64,000 nucleotides of DNA from Streptomyces sp. NBC_01260 (lineage in GTDB: Bacteria; Actinomycetota; Actinomycetes; Streptomycetales; Streptomycetaceae): positions 5,580,001 to 5,644,000 of the forward strand of contig NZ_CP108464.1 in assembly GCF_036226405.1 (NCBI RefSeq). The letters are read 5' to 3'. Below, piece by piece: positions 24,518 to 32,448 of the stretch. The position numbers were made by a program, and so were the translations under genes. Position 1 is the stretch's first letter. Each line of letters begins with the position of its first letter. Below the pieces are notes generated by a model. The model was given only the letters and a program-made list of their open reading frames with translations, searched no databases and was not told the origin of the DNA.

Positions 24518-25285
24518 ATGACCACACCTACCAGGAGAGCTAACGCCACACTCCGGGCTGTCCGCATGGGGCTGCTGCTGAGCCAGGACGACCTAGCCCG
24601 GAAGCTCAGAGAAGCAGGAGACAAGGCAGGGGAACCGAACGGGGCATCCAAGAGGCTCGTACAGCGCTGGGAGTCCGGAGCCAGCATCAACCCCCGGGCT
24701 GTCTACGCCAGGGCTCTGGAGGCTGTCACAGGGCTTCCTATCCATGCTCTGGGCTTTGAGATGGCAGTGCCAGAAGGAGTCTCTGATGATGGCAGGGGAG
24801 GGCATGACCTTTCCTCTTCTTCCTCCGCCACATCTTCCAGTCAATCCCCGAGCCCGGTTAACGGGCTCGGCAGAGGGAACTACTCCGGCATCTGGCTGTC
24901 TCGCTATGAATACTTCTCCAGTGGCAGGGAGAACACTTACACCGGTCTGCATTACGTGGTTCTCCTTCAGCATGGAAACAGGATCACTGTTCGCTCTCTC
25001 CCCGGTTCCTCTGACTCTCCTCTGACTATGGATCTGGCAGTGGAGGGGAATGTCATTACGGGAACCTGGAAAGAGCAGACCGCTGGCACTGGCTACTATC
25101 AGGGGGCTGTCTACCACGGAGCAATACAGCTACTGGCAGAACCTACTGGGCGGAGGATGACAGGGAAGTGGGTTGGCTTCGGTAAGGAGTTCGACGTCAA
25201 TACCGGACCCTGGGAACTGGTCTTCAAGGATGCCTCTACCAACAAGGGTTCCTTGGAGAAGTTCAACACCCCACCTGTTCAGTGA
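24518..25285 (+). CDS. XRE-type helix-turn-helix regulator with C-terminal beta domain
   Basis: 255 residues from the ATG at 24518 (a GTG at 24509 is in frame). Residues about 8-65 form an XRE helix-turn-helix: MGLLLSQDDLARKLREAG, ASKRLVQRWESGASINPRAVYARALEAVTGLPIHALGF. A Ser-rich linker precedes a C-terminal domain with regular beta-strand spacing (GNYSGIWLSRYEYFSSG, HYVVLLQHGNRITVRSLPGS, GNVITGTWKEQT, MTGKWVGFGKEFDVNTGPWEL) that may sense a ligand. Probably the element's control gene. A hairpin terminator follows the stop. Confidence 0.75.
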   Translation: MTTPTRRANATLRAVRMGLLLSQDDLARKLREAGDKAGEPNGASKRLVQRWESGASINPRAVYARALEAVTGLPIHALGFEMAVPEGVSDDGRGGHDLSSSSSATSSSQSPSPVNGLGRGNYSGIWLSRYEYFSSGRENTYTGLHYVVLLQHGNRITVRSLPGSSDSPLTMDLAVEGNVITGTWKEQTAGTGYYQGAVYHGAIQLLAEPTGRRMTGKWVGFGKEFDVNTGPWELVFKDASTNKGSLEKFNTPPVQ

Positions 25286-25297
25286 CCGCATGACAAA

Positions 25298-25326
25298 GGA
25301 CGGGCCCGCTTATGCGGGGCCCGTCC
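25298..25326 (+). terminator. terminator after the XRE gene
   Basis: GGACGGGCCCGC, TTAT, GCGGGGCCCGTCC (one bulged base), 12 bases beyond the stop. Confidence 0.7.
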
Positions 25327-25428
25327 GTAGGTCTAGAAGCCTCTGTGTGCCTGTCTAAGGGCCTGGCAGCTAGGTCCTGTTTCTCGGATCTCCTGACCTG
25401 CGAGGGGTGTTGGGGCCAGGCTGGGTTC

Positions 25429-25842
25429 ATGGGCCGTGGGGATCTGACGAATGCGGAGTGGGATCGGCTGGAGTCGTTCCTACCTCCTGGTGGTACGCGT
25501 GGAGGTCGGTGGAGCGATCACCGCCGGGTGATCAACGGGGTTCTCTACCGGGTGCGGACCGGCGTGCAGTGGCGGGATCTGCCGGAGCGATTCGGGCCAT
25601 GGGAGACGGTCTATAAACGACATCGTCGCTGGTCAGCCGATGGAACCTGGCAGATGCTGCTGTCTCGCATCCAGGTAGCCGAGGACGCCGAGGGCGGCAT
25701 CGACTGGGACGTGTCGGTGGACTCGACAGCCGTGCGAGCCCACCAGCACGCCGCCGGTGCGAGGAAAGCGCCCCCGGCCGCCGTCCCTCAAAGGGGGCCA
25801 AGTGGGGGACGAACCAGGTCGATCCGGTACTGCGGAGACTGA
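25429..25842 (+). CDS. IS5-family transposase, N-terminal frame (orfA)
   Basis: 137 residues. Begins MGRGDLTNAEWDRLESFLPP, then GGRWSDHRRVINGVLYRVRTGVQWRDLPERFGPWETVYKRHRRW, the DUF4096 N-terminal domain of IS5 transposases, and the first catalytic Asp in WDVSVDSTAVRAHQHAAGA. The frame ends at 25842. The catalytic core continues in the other frame, so a full enzyme needs ribosomal frameshifting in the overlap 25757-25842. Confidence 0.88.
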   Translation: MGRGDLTNAEWDRLESFLPPGGTRGGRWSDHRRVINGVLYRVRTGVQWRDLPERFGPWETVYKRHRRWSADGTWQMLLSRIQVAEDAEGGIDWDVSVDSTAVRAHQHAAGARKAPPAAVPQRGPSGGRTRSIRYCGD

Positions 25843-26359
25843 CCATCCGCCTGGAGGAGGTGGTCAGGTCGGCGAATGTCTGGGACGTTCCCGCGGAGGA
25901 TTCACCACCAAGATCCACCTCGTTGCCGAGGGACGATGCCGGCCCCTCGCCTTCGTCCTGACACCCGGACACTACGGAGACGGACCCCAGCTCGAGCGGG
26001 TGCTGGAACAGGTTCTGGTGCCGCGAGCCGGAGTCGGCCGGCCACGCACCCGGCCCGACCATGTCTTGGCGGACAAGGCCTACACGTCCCGGAAGAACCG
26101 CCGCTACCTGCGACGACGCGGAATCCGGCACACCATCCCCGAACGTCTCGACCAGCAGAGACACCGCAAGAACCGAGGTTCACGCGGCGGTCGGCCTACC
26201 GGTTTCGACAGCGAGCTCTACAAGAAGCGCAACACCGTCGAACGCACCATCAACCGCCTCAAAGGCTTCCGCGCCGTCGCGACCCGCTACGAGAAACGCG
26301 CCTACATCTACCTCGGCACCGTCACACTCGCAGCACTCATGATCTGGCTCCGTACATGA
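25757..26359 (+). CDS. IS5-family transposase, C-terminal frame (orfB)
   Basis: The frame gives the DDE core: RSRGGFTTKIHLVAEGRCRPLAFVLTPGHYGD, second Asp in RPDHVLADKAYTSRKNRRYLRRRGI, and the Glu in the helix FDSELYKKRNTVERTINRLKGFRAVATRYEKRAYIY. It has no own start with a ribosome binding site and overlaps orfA in another frame, so it is expected to be made as an orfA-orfB fusion by frameshift. The C-terminus MIWLRT lies at the right inverted repeat. Confidence 0.88.
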   Translation: MRGKRPRPPSLKGGQVGDEPGRSGTAETDHPPGGGGQVGECLGRSRGGFTTKIHLVAEGRCRPLAFVLTPGHYGDGPQLERVLEQVLVPRAGVGRPRTRPDHVLADKAYTSRKNRRYLRRRGIRHTIPERLDQQRHRKNRGSRGGRPTGFDSELYKKRNTVERTINRLKGFRAVATRYEKRAYIYLGTVTLAALMIWLRT

Positions 26360-26374
26360 TCCGAGAAACAGGAC

Positions 26375-27400
26375 CTAGTACCTGTCTCCCTGGCTCTTGA
26401 CTGCCTTCACGGCCCGTGTGGTGGCCATGTCGGCTGCATACCTCTTGAGCATGGTCCTGTCTTTCCACCCCGCCACAGTCATGACGTCTTCACCAGAGAC
26501 CCCGGCGGAGAGAAGGTCATCAGTGAAGGTGTGCCGGAACTGGTGAGGAGAGACCGACCCATAGCCACAGTCCTTAGCTCTCCGCCCGAGCATCCTGTAG
26601 AGACCGGAGTAGGTGAGCCTGCCCCTGTTCCTTGAGCCGAGCCACAGCCATTCCCCCTCACTCAGCTTGTGATTCTCCCTGGCCCTGAGATACCGAGTCA
26701 GAGCAACCACTGTCTTGGGCTGAAGGGGGATGATCCTGCCTTCTCCTGCTGCCCTGGCATCCTTCAGGGGAACTACCTGCAAGAGCCCTTGTTCCAGGTG
26801 GAGGTAATCAAGGCGGAGGGTGAGGAGTTCTTCAGCCCTGAGTCCTTCAGTGAGAACACGGATGATGGCGTGGTCCCTGACCTTTTCGAAGTCCCTGACT
26901 CTCGGGTGCCCGTTACCGGTCACCTTGAGGAGTTCACCAATGAAGTCATGGCTGAGGGTCTTGGGCTTTGCTCCAGTGGGAGGGGCGTACCTCTGAAGCT
27001 TCTTGTCCCGATAGGGATTGGGGATGTCGTACTCAGCTTCCAGGTATGAGCAGAACGTCCGCAGGTTCCTCTGAAGGGTGTTCGTACCTCCCTGGTCATG
27101 CCCGTTGAAGTACCAGCGGAAGAACCGGTTGAGGAGAGCTGTGTCCAGAGAGAGGAAGTCTTCTTCCATGCCCTCTGCTGTCATCCACTGGTCCAGAGCC
27201 CTGACTGCCTTGCAGTAGGCCGTGACCGTCTTCTCCTGGTAGGGCCTGCCGTGCTTGTTGTTGCTGGCCCTGAGATGGGTGGCGTAGTCCTGCTGGAAGG
27301 CTGCTCTGACGGCTGACTGGTCAAGCTGGTCCGGGACTGCCCTGAGCGTGGTGGTGGGGCTGCTGCTGGCCCTGAGCGGAGATCGAAGCTGTGCCGACAT
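26375..27400 (-). CDS. int: tyrosine recombinase (integrase) of the element
   Basis: 341 residues from an ATG preceded by AGGGAG. An N-terminal core-binding SAM-like domain (YATHLRASNNKHGRPYQEKTVTAYCKAVRALDQWM) is followed by the catalytic domain with Arg in TEGLRAEELLTLRL, HxxR in SPHQFRHTF, Trp in VAGWKD (the His/Trp position) and the nucleophile Tyr in LKRYAAD. It should integrate the element at the tRNA-Arg 3' end next to it. The IS5-type insertion lies exactly at its TAG stop (26375-26377) but recreates it, so the protein is unchanged. No excisionase gene is recognised. Confidence 0.93.
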   Translation of the reverse strand: MSAQLRSPLRASSSPTTTLRAVPDQLDQSAVRAAFQQDYATHLRASNNKHGRPYQEKTVTAYCKAVRALDQWMTAEGMEEDFLSLDTALLNRFFRWYFNGHDQGGTNTLQRNLRTFCSYLEAEYDIPNPYRDKKLQRYAPPTGAKPKTLSHDFIGELLKVTGNGHPRVRDFEKVRDHAIIRVLTEGLRAEELLTLRLDYLHLEQGLLQVVPLKDARAAGEGRIIPLQPKTVVALTRYLRARENHKLSEGEWLWLGSRNRGRLTYSGLYRMLGRRAKDCGYGSVSPHQFRHTFTDDLLSAGVSGEDVMTVAGWKDRTMLKRYAADMATTRAVKAVKSQGDRY

Positions 27401-27422
27401 GGTCTGACTCCCTGGAACGGGA

Positions 27423-27492
27423 GCTAGGCAAGGGCCGGTCGTCTGGTCGCCTCCCTGAGCAAGCTCGGATCGGCTAGGCACCTCACCTAGCC
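27423..27492. promoter_or_regulatory. candidate integrase arm-binding sites
   Basis: GCTAGGCA at 27423-27430 and 27473-27480; the second is part of the inverted repeat GGCTAGG/CCTAGCC (27472-27492). The same octamer stands near the left att copy. Location between int and att fits arm-type sites. Confidence 0.4.
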
Positions 27493-27573
27493 CTTACGAG
27501 TAGGTGAGTAACGTCGGCTTCTCCGCTCCGCCTGACCCGTACTGGCTGGTCAGACGACATCGGCTGGGCTGAA

Positions 27574-27618
27574 GCGCCCCCGGCAGGACTCGAACCTGCG
27601 GCCAAGCGCTTAGAAGGC
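27574..27618. repeat. right attachment-site repeat (att core, 45 bp)
   Basis: Identical to 19126-19170 over 45 bases. Here it forms the 3' part of the intact tRNA-Arg gene. Confidence 0.9.
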
Positions 27619-27647
27619 GCCTGCTCTATCCACTGAGCTACGGGGGC
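27575..27647 (-). tRNA. tRNA-Arg(TCT)
   Basis: 73 bases on the minus strand folding as a cloverleaf: acceptor GCCCCCG/CGGGGGC, D-stem GCTC/GAGC, anticodon stem GGCGC/GCGCT around loop CTTCTAA (anticodon TCT, reading AGA), TpsiC stem GCAGG/CCTGC with TTCGAGT, discriminator G. No CCA is encoded. Its 3' part is also the integration site of the neighbouring element. Confidence 0.95.
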
Positions 27648-27957
27648 CGGGTGGTGGCCTCGGTGACCTGGAGCCCTGGGACCCGGGCGGTCCGTGACCT
27701 GCCGGGACAAGGATAGGGCTCCGATCGCCTGGACCCGGTTGCTTCACCTGCGTGGCACGATGTGGAGGTTCGGTGAAGCGAAACGATAATCGCAGGTAGG
27801 TGCGATTCACGCATCGCTTTTGGCGTCTCACGCCCCGGGTGTTGTGTACTCGTTATGCCTGCGCCCCAGTCGTCCCCTCTGTCCTGAGGAGGAACCGCCG
27901 CGCAGAGGGGTCTATACGCTTCAAAAAGGCTCCAAAATTGGGCATTCTTCGCATGTG
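27648..27957. promoter_or_regulatory. intergenic region: tRNA promoter and dynA leader
   Basis: About 310 bases without a gene between the divergent tRNA and the dynA-like gene. It holds GCTTCACC/GGTGAAGC as an inverted repeat near 27751-27780 and an eight-base stem CCCCTCTG (27874-27881) / CAGAGGGG (27903-27910) in the leader of the GTPase gene. Individual promoter elements cannot be assigned with confidence. Confidence 0.4.
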
Positions 27958-29616
27958 GTGACCTTGGACGTACGGCCTCAGCTCATCGACGCACTTTCCG
28001 CCCTGCGCGACCGTGTCGCTGCCGTGCGTCTTCCACTCCCGCTGCCGGGCGCTCCACGCGCCAGGCAGACCAGGATCGAGCTGCTCGCCCAGCTCGACGA
28101 CTATCTGCTGCCCCGGCTCAAGGACCCCGAGGCGCCCCTGCTCGCCGTCATCGGCGGGTCCACCGGCGCGGGCAAGTCGACGCTCGTCAACTCCCTGGTG
28201 GGGCGCCGGGTCAGTGAGGCCGGGGTGCTGCGGCCGACCACGCGTACCCCGGTGCTGGTCTGCCACCCGGATGATCATCACTGGTTCGCCGACATCCGGG
28301 TGCTCCCGCAGCTGACCCGGGTCTGGCTGCCGCCCGAGGAGTTCGCGAACCCCGGCCAGTGCGACGACCTCGACGGACTCGACGGGAGCGCGGCCGAGGA
28401 AGGCACCGCGCTGCGCGTCGAGACCGCAGTCGGGCTGCCGCGCGGGCTCGCCCTGCTGGACGCCCCCGACATCGACTCGCTCGTCGTGCGCAACCGGGTA
28501 CTGGCAGCCGAACTCGTCTGCGCGGCTGACGTCTGGGTGATGGTGACCACCGCCGCCCGGTACGCCGACGCCGTGCCGTGGCATCTGCTGCGTACCGCCA
28601 AGGAGTACGACGCCTCGCTCGTCACCGTCCTCGACCGGGTACCGCACCAGGTGATCGGCGAGGTGTCGCGGCAGTACGGCGCACTCCTCACCAAGGCCGG
28701 CCTCGGCGAGGTGCCCCGCTTCACCATCCCCGAGCTGCCCGAGTCGGCGGGCGGCGGCAGCGGACTGCTGCCCACCACGGCGGTCGCCCCGCTGCGCGCC
28801 TGGCTCACCCACCGTGCGCAGGATCCGGCGGCCCGTCAGCAGACGGTCGGACGTACGGCCGCCGGGGTGATCGACTCGCTCGATGTCCGGATGCCGGCGC
28901 TGGCCGGGGCCGTCGCGGCTCAGTACGCGGCCGCCGTGCGGCTGACCGGGGTGGTCGAGGACGCGTACCGGGCGGAGGGCACACGCGTCCGGCGGCGGCT
29001 GCACAACGGCGGTGCGCTCGCCGGGGACGCCCGGACCCGGTGGCGCGGGTACCCGCTGTACAGCACCTCGGAAGAAGTCCTCGAAGCCCTGGTGGAGAGC
29101 CTCGCCGCACTCCTGGAGTGCGCGGTGGCGGCCGCCGACGAACAGATCCGGACGACCTGGCAGCGGGAGCCCGCGGCCGCGGTGTTCGGCTTCGAGGCGG
29201 TGGGCCGGGAAGAGGGGGGATGGGGACCCGCGGAAGACATCCGGGGCCGGATCGCCATGGCCGTACGGCGGTGGCGCAGGGTCCTGGAGGAGCTGGCCGA
29301 GGAAGAGGTGCGACTCATGGAACGCAGTGCCGCGCCCGACGCGGAGACCGTCGCCACCCTGCTGGCCGCCGCCCTGCTCGGCGGTCGCCGGGCCCGTACC
29401 GCCGGGGAACAGCTCGCCGAACGCATCGGCGTCCAGGGCGCGCTGCGGCTGCGCGACAAGGGCGGGGCACTGCTCACCAGCTATCTCGACCAGGTGCTGG
29501 GCGGCGAACGCGACCGGCGCCTCGCCCCACTGGACGCACTCGACGTGACCCCCGAGCCGCAAGCCGAACTGATTGCCGCGCTGTCCGTACTGCAGAAGGA
29601 GAGGTGGCAGCGATGA
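27958..29616 (+). CDS. dynA: dynamin-like GTPase, DynA-type
   Basis: 552 residues from the GTG at 27958 (another GTG lies one codon upstream). G1 motif [10 protein letters not shown] near residue 62, switch region RRPTTRTP, G3 LDAPDID, and VLDR at the G4 position. A long helical region follows, with no membrane helix. The TGA overlaps the next ATG, so the two GTPases are translationally coupled. In S. venezuelae, DynA and DynB are paired dynamin-like proteins that stabilise FtsZ rings in sporulation septa. The assignment rests on the tandem pair, the soluble versus membrane split, and the neighbouring ssbB. Confidence 0.72.
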   Translation: MTLDVRPQLIDALSALRDRVAAVRLPLPLPGAPRARQTRIELLAQLDDYLLPRLKDPEAPLLAVIGGSTGAGKSTLVNSLVGRRVSEAGVLRPTTRTPVLVCHPDDHHWFADIRVLPQLTRVWLPPEEFANPGQCDDLDGLDGSAAEEGTALRVETAVGLPRGLALLDAPDIDSLVVRNRVLAAELVCAADVWVMVTTAARYADAVPWHLLRTAKEYDASLVTVLDRVPHQVIGEVSRQYGALLTKAGLGEVPRFTIPELPESAGGGSGLLPTTAVAPLRAWLTHRAQDPAARQQTVGRTAAGVIDSLDVRMPALAGAVAAQYAAAVRLTGVVEDAYRAEGTRVRRRLHNGGALAGDARTRWRGYPLYSTSEEVLEALVESLAALLECAVAAADEQIRTTWQREPAAAVFGFEAVGREEGGWGPAEDIRGRIAMAVRRWRRVLEELAEEEVRLMERSAAPDAETVATLLAAALLGGRRARTAGEQLAERIGVQGALRLRDKGGALLTSYLDQVLGGERDRRLAPLDALDVTPEPQAELIAALSVLQKERWQR

Positions 29617-31520
29617 CTGCCGTCACTGACGAGGGTCCGGGCCGGGGGCAGGGAGAGGGACCGGAACCGGGGCGGAGCCCGGACGGGGGTTCCGCCCCCC
29701 GCGAGGGCCTGGAGAAGGACCGGGACAGGCCGGGCAGGGGCTGGGACGACGGGCTCATCGCCCGGCGCGCCGCCGGGACCGTGTCCCAGGAGGCGCCGGA
29801 AGCCGCCCCGGACGACGACGTACGCCCCCAGGTCGAGGCGTACGTCCCCTCCGGCAGCCCGCTCAGCCCCCGTCTGGACGCACTGCGCGAGCTCGTCGGA
29901 CTCTCCAGGGCCCGGCTCGACCGGACCGACCTCGCCGAGGTGGGCCGGGTGCTCGACGAGGCCGCCGCCCGGCAGCGGCTCTCCTCCCGGCACACCGTCG
30001 TCGCCATCGCCGGAGCGAGCGGCAGCGGCAAGTCGACGCTCTTCAACTCCCTCGCGGGCGCGCAGATCTCCGAAGCGGGGCTGCGCAGGCCGACCACCTC
30101 CGCGCCCATCGCCTGCTCGTGGACGGACGGCGCCGCCGGGCTGCTGGACCGGCTGGCGATCCCGGGACGGCTCAGGCGCAGGCCGCAGCAGAGCGGTACG
30201 CGGGCCGACGAGGCGCTCCAGGGGCTCGTGCTGGTCGATCTGCCCGATCACGACTCGGCGGCGGCCGGGCACCGCGAACAGGTGGACCGGGTACTGGCGC
30301 TGGTCGACGCGGTGGTCTGGGTGGTGGACCCGGAGAAGTACGCGGACGCCGCATTGCACGAGCGCTATCTGCGCCCGCTCGCCGGACACGCGGAGGTCAC
30401 CTTCGTCGTCCTCAACCAGATCGACCGGCTGCCCGGCGAGGCCGCCGACCAGGTCCTGGACGACCTGCGCCGGCTGCTCGACGAGGACGGCATGGCCCTC
30501 GGCGAACACGGCGAACCGGGCGCCACGGTCCTGTCGCTGTCCGCCCTCACCGGTGACGGGGTGGGGGAACTGCGCGAACTCCTCGGCCGGTTCGTCCAGG
30601 AGCGCACGGCCGCGACGCGCCGGCTCTCCGCCGATGTGGACGCCGCCGCGGCCAGGCTCCGCCCGGTGTACGTCGCCGAGGGGCGGCCCGGACTGGGGGA
30701 GCGGGCCCGGGAGGAGTTCACCGACCGGCTCGCGGCGGCCGTCGGCGCCGCCGCGGCCGGCGAGGCGGCGGAGCGCGAATGGCGCCGCAACGCCGGCCGG
30801 GCCTGCGGCACGCCGTGGCTGCGGCTGTGGCGCTGGTACGAGTCCACCCGGCAGCCGCGGAACCTGGACCGGACGGCACTCACCGCACCGCCCGAGGAGC
30901 AGCTCACCGCACGCCAGCGGGTCGAACAGGCGGTACGCACGGTCGCGGACGACGCCGTCGACGGGCTGCCGGGGCCGTGGGCGCAAGCGGTGCGCGAGGC
31001 CGCGGTGCACGGGGCACAGGGGCTGCCCGAGGCGCTCGACGAACTGGCCGAGCGGGCCGGCGCGGCACCGGGGCGGGGCGCGGACACCGCCGGCGACGAG
31101 CCTGCGGAACCCGGCGGGCGGACCGGGGCGCACCCGGGGCGAGGCGGCGGCAAGCCCCCGCGGCCGGCCTGGTGGCCCGCGGCCGTACTGGCGCAGGTGG
31201 CGATGACGTTGCTGCAGATCCTCGGCGGCCTGTGGCTGATCGGCCAGATCATCGGGGTGCTCGAACCGGGACTGCTGACGCCCGCTCTGGTGATGCTGGC
31301 GGGGATCATCGGCGGCCCGCTGGTGGAGTGGTCGTGCGCGGCGGCAGCCCGGGGGCCCGCACGACGGTACGGCCAGGAGGCCGAGCGCCGGCTGCGCGAG
31401 GCCGCGGCCGCCTGCGGGCGGGCCAGGGTGCTCGATCCGGTGGCGGCGGAACTGGTGCGCTATCGCGAGGTGCGGGAGCGCTATGTGGCGGTGACGGAGT
31501 TTTCCACAACGGGCCGTTAG
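29613..31520 (+). CDS. dynB: dynamin-like GTPase with membrane helices, DynB-type
   Basis: 635 residues, start in the stop of the upstream gene with GAAGGAGAGG before it. A disordered acidic/Gly-rich N-terminus of about 80 residues precedes a YfjP-like GTPase: GASGSGKST near residue 134, [17 protein letters not shown], and NQIDRL as the G4 motif. Two adjacent membrane helices near the C-terminus ([45 protein letters not shown]) form a hairpin anchor, as described for DynB. It probably recruits the soluble partner to the division septum membrane. Confidence 0.72.
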   Translation: MTAVTDEGPGRGQGEGPEPGRSPDGGSAPREGLEKDRDRPGRGWDDGLIARRAAGTVSQEAPEAAPDDDVRPQVEAYVPSGSPLSPRLDALRELVGLSRARLDRTDLAEVGRVLDEAAARQRLSSRHTVVAIAGASGSGKSTLFNSLAGAQISEAGLRRPTTSAPIACSWTDGAAGLLDRLAIPGRLRRRPQQSGTRADEALQGLVLVDLPDHDSAAAGHREQVDRVLALVDAVVWVVDPEKYADAALHERYLRPLAGHAEVTFVVLNQIDRLPGEAADQVLDDLRRLLDEDGMALGEHGEPGATVLSLSALTGDGVGELRELLGRFVQERTAATRRLSADVDAAAARLRPVYVAEGRPGLGERAREEFTDRLAAAVGAAAAGEAAEREWRRNAGRACGTPWLRLWRWYESTRQPRNLDRTALTAPPEEQLTARQRVEQAVRTVADDAVDGLPGPWAQAVREAAVHGAQGLPEALDELAERAGAAPGRGADTAGDEPAEPGGRTGAHPGRGGGKPPRPAWWPAAVLAQVAMTLLQILGGLWLIGQIIGVLEPGLLTPALVMLAGIIGGPLVEWSCAAAARGPARRYGQEAERRLREAAAACGRARVLDPVAAELVRYREVRERYVAVTEFSTTGR

Positions 31521-31623
31521 TCCACAGGACCCAGCGGGAATTCCGCCTCCCCTTCAGCATGGGATCAGTGACCGGACGCAAGGGTGCGGGTCACTGAATC
31601 CAGACCGAAGGGGAGGCGGAGTC

Positions 31624-32247
31624 ATGAACGAGACCTTGGTGACGCTGGTGGGCAATGCGGCCACCGGTGTGGAGTTCCGGGAGACCGCGAGCGGGGGAAT
31701 GGCGCGATTCCGGTTCGCGGTGACGCCTCGGCGGTGGGACCGGGAGAAACAGCTCTGGGCGGACGGGCACACCAGCTTTTACACCGTGTGGGCATGGCGG
31801 ACCCTGGCTTCGAATCTGACGGGTTCCGTTTCCGTCGGGGAACCCCTGGTGGTGCACGGCAGGCTGAAGGTGCGCGAGGAGGAACGGGAGGGGCAGCGAC
31901 GGACGTTCGTGGACATCGAGGCGACGGCCGTGGGCCACGATCTGACCCGGGGTACGTCGGCGTTCCGACGGGTGGTCAGGGCCGATCCGGGGCTGGTGTC
32001 GCGTACCGGCGGTCCCGGGGCGGCCGAGCCGGACCGGTGGGCGGTACGCGAGATGTCCGGGCAGGACACACCTGCGCGAGGAGAGACGCGGGAGGAGACA
32101 CGAGAGGAGACGCGGGGAACGGCGGAGCAGACCGATCAGCCGGATCAGCCGGATCAGCCGGAACGGGTGGAACGGGTGGAACGCCCAGCGGTCAGGCGTC
32201 GGGCGGTCCGCCGGAAAGGCGGCCCCGAGCTTGTGTCCGCACCCTGA
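31624..32247 (+). CDS. ssbB: single-stranded DNA-binding protein, SsbB-like paralogue
   Basis: 207 residues. The N-terminal OB fold is complete (NETLVTLVGNAATGVEFRE, GMARFRFAVTPRRWDREKQLW, YTVWAWRTLASNLTGSV, EPLVVHGRLKVREEER). The C-terminal tail is charged and built of short repeats (EETREETRGT, DQPDQPDQPERVERVERP) and ends in ELVSAP. The acidic DDDxPF tip that recruits repair proteins in the main SSB is absent. Streptomyces encode a second SSB (SsbB), involved in chromosome segregation during sporulation, beside the dynamin pair; context supports that identity. Start chosen by GGGGAGGCGG upstream. Confidence 0.85.
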   Translation: MNETLVTLVGNAATGVEFRETASGGMARFRFAVTPRRWDREKQLWADGHTSFYTVWAWRTLASNLTGSVSVGEPLVVHGRLKVREEEREGQRRTFVDIEATAVGHDLTRGTSAFRRVVRADPGLVSRTGGPGAAEPDRWAVREMSGQDTPARGETREETREETRGTAEQTDQPDQPDQPERVERVERPAVRRRAVRRKGGPELVSAP

Positions 32248-32448
32248 CCGGCCGCATCAACCGCCTCTGGCTCAAGCGTTACCGGGGATAACGATTCCGA
32301 GTCGGAATGGTTGTCCGACGGTATGACGGGGGACTGTGCTTCGCTTCGTCCTTAGGATTCCCCAGTACTCACAGGGCACTTGAGTCGGCAGGCGGGACAC
32401 TCCCCACACGCGCACCAGGCGCGAGGGTCTCGCCCGGAGGGGAATTCT

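Larger units (their letters stand above)
25373..26375 (+). mobile_element. IS5-family insertion sequence (1003 bp)
   Basis: Perfect 18-base terminal inverted repeats (GGTCCTGTTTCTCGGATC at 25373-25390, complement at 26358-26375) flanked by TA on both sides, a two-base target duplication. It contains two overlapping transposase frames, as in the IS427 group of IS5. Its high GC matches the chromosome, not the surrounding element, so it arrived later. Confidence 0.9.
19126..27618. mobile_element. integrated element in tRNA-Arg(TCT), about 8.5 kb
   Basis: Bounded by perfect 45-base copies of the tRNA-Arg(TCT) 3' end (19126-19170 and 27574-27618). The tRNA at the right end is intact and the integrase gene lies next to it, the usual arrangement for elements that integrate into tRNA 3' ends and restore the gene. 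Codon use and base composition are visibly more AT-rich than in the flanks, except in the later IS insertion (25373-26375). Cargo: DUF2637 membrane/HTH protein, several small genes, a HTH-like protein with iterons, GIY-YIG protein plus Phd-like antitoxin, XRE regulator. No TraB, RepSA/primase, relaxase or virion gene is recognisable. It could be a mini-AICE, an integrated plasmid or a phage satellite. Confidence 0.85.
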
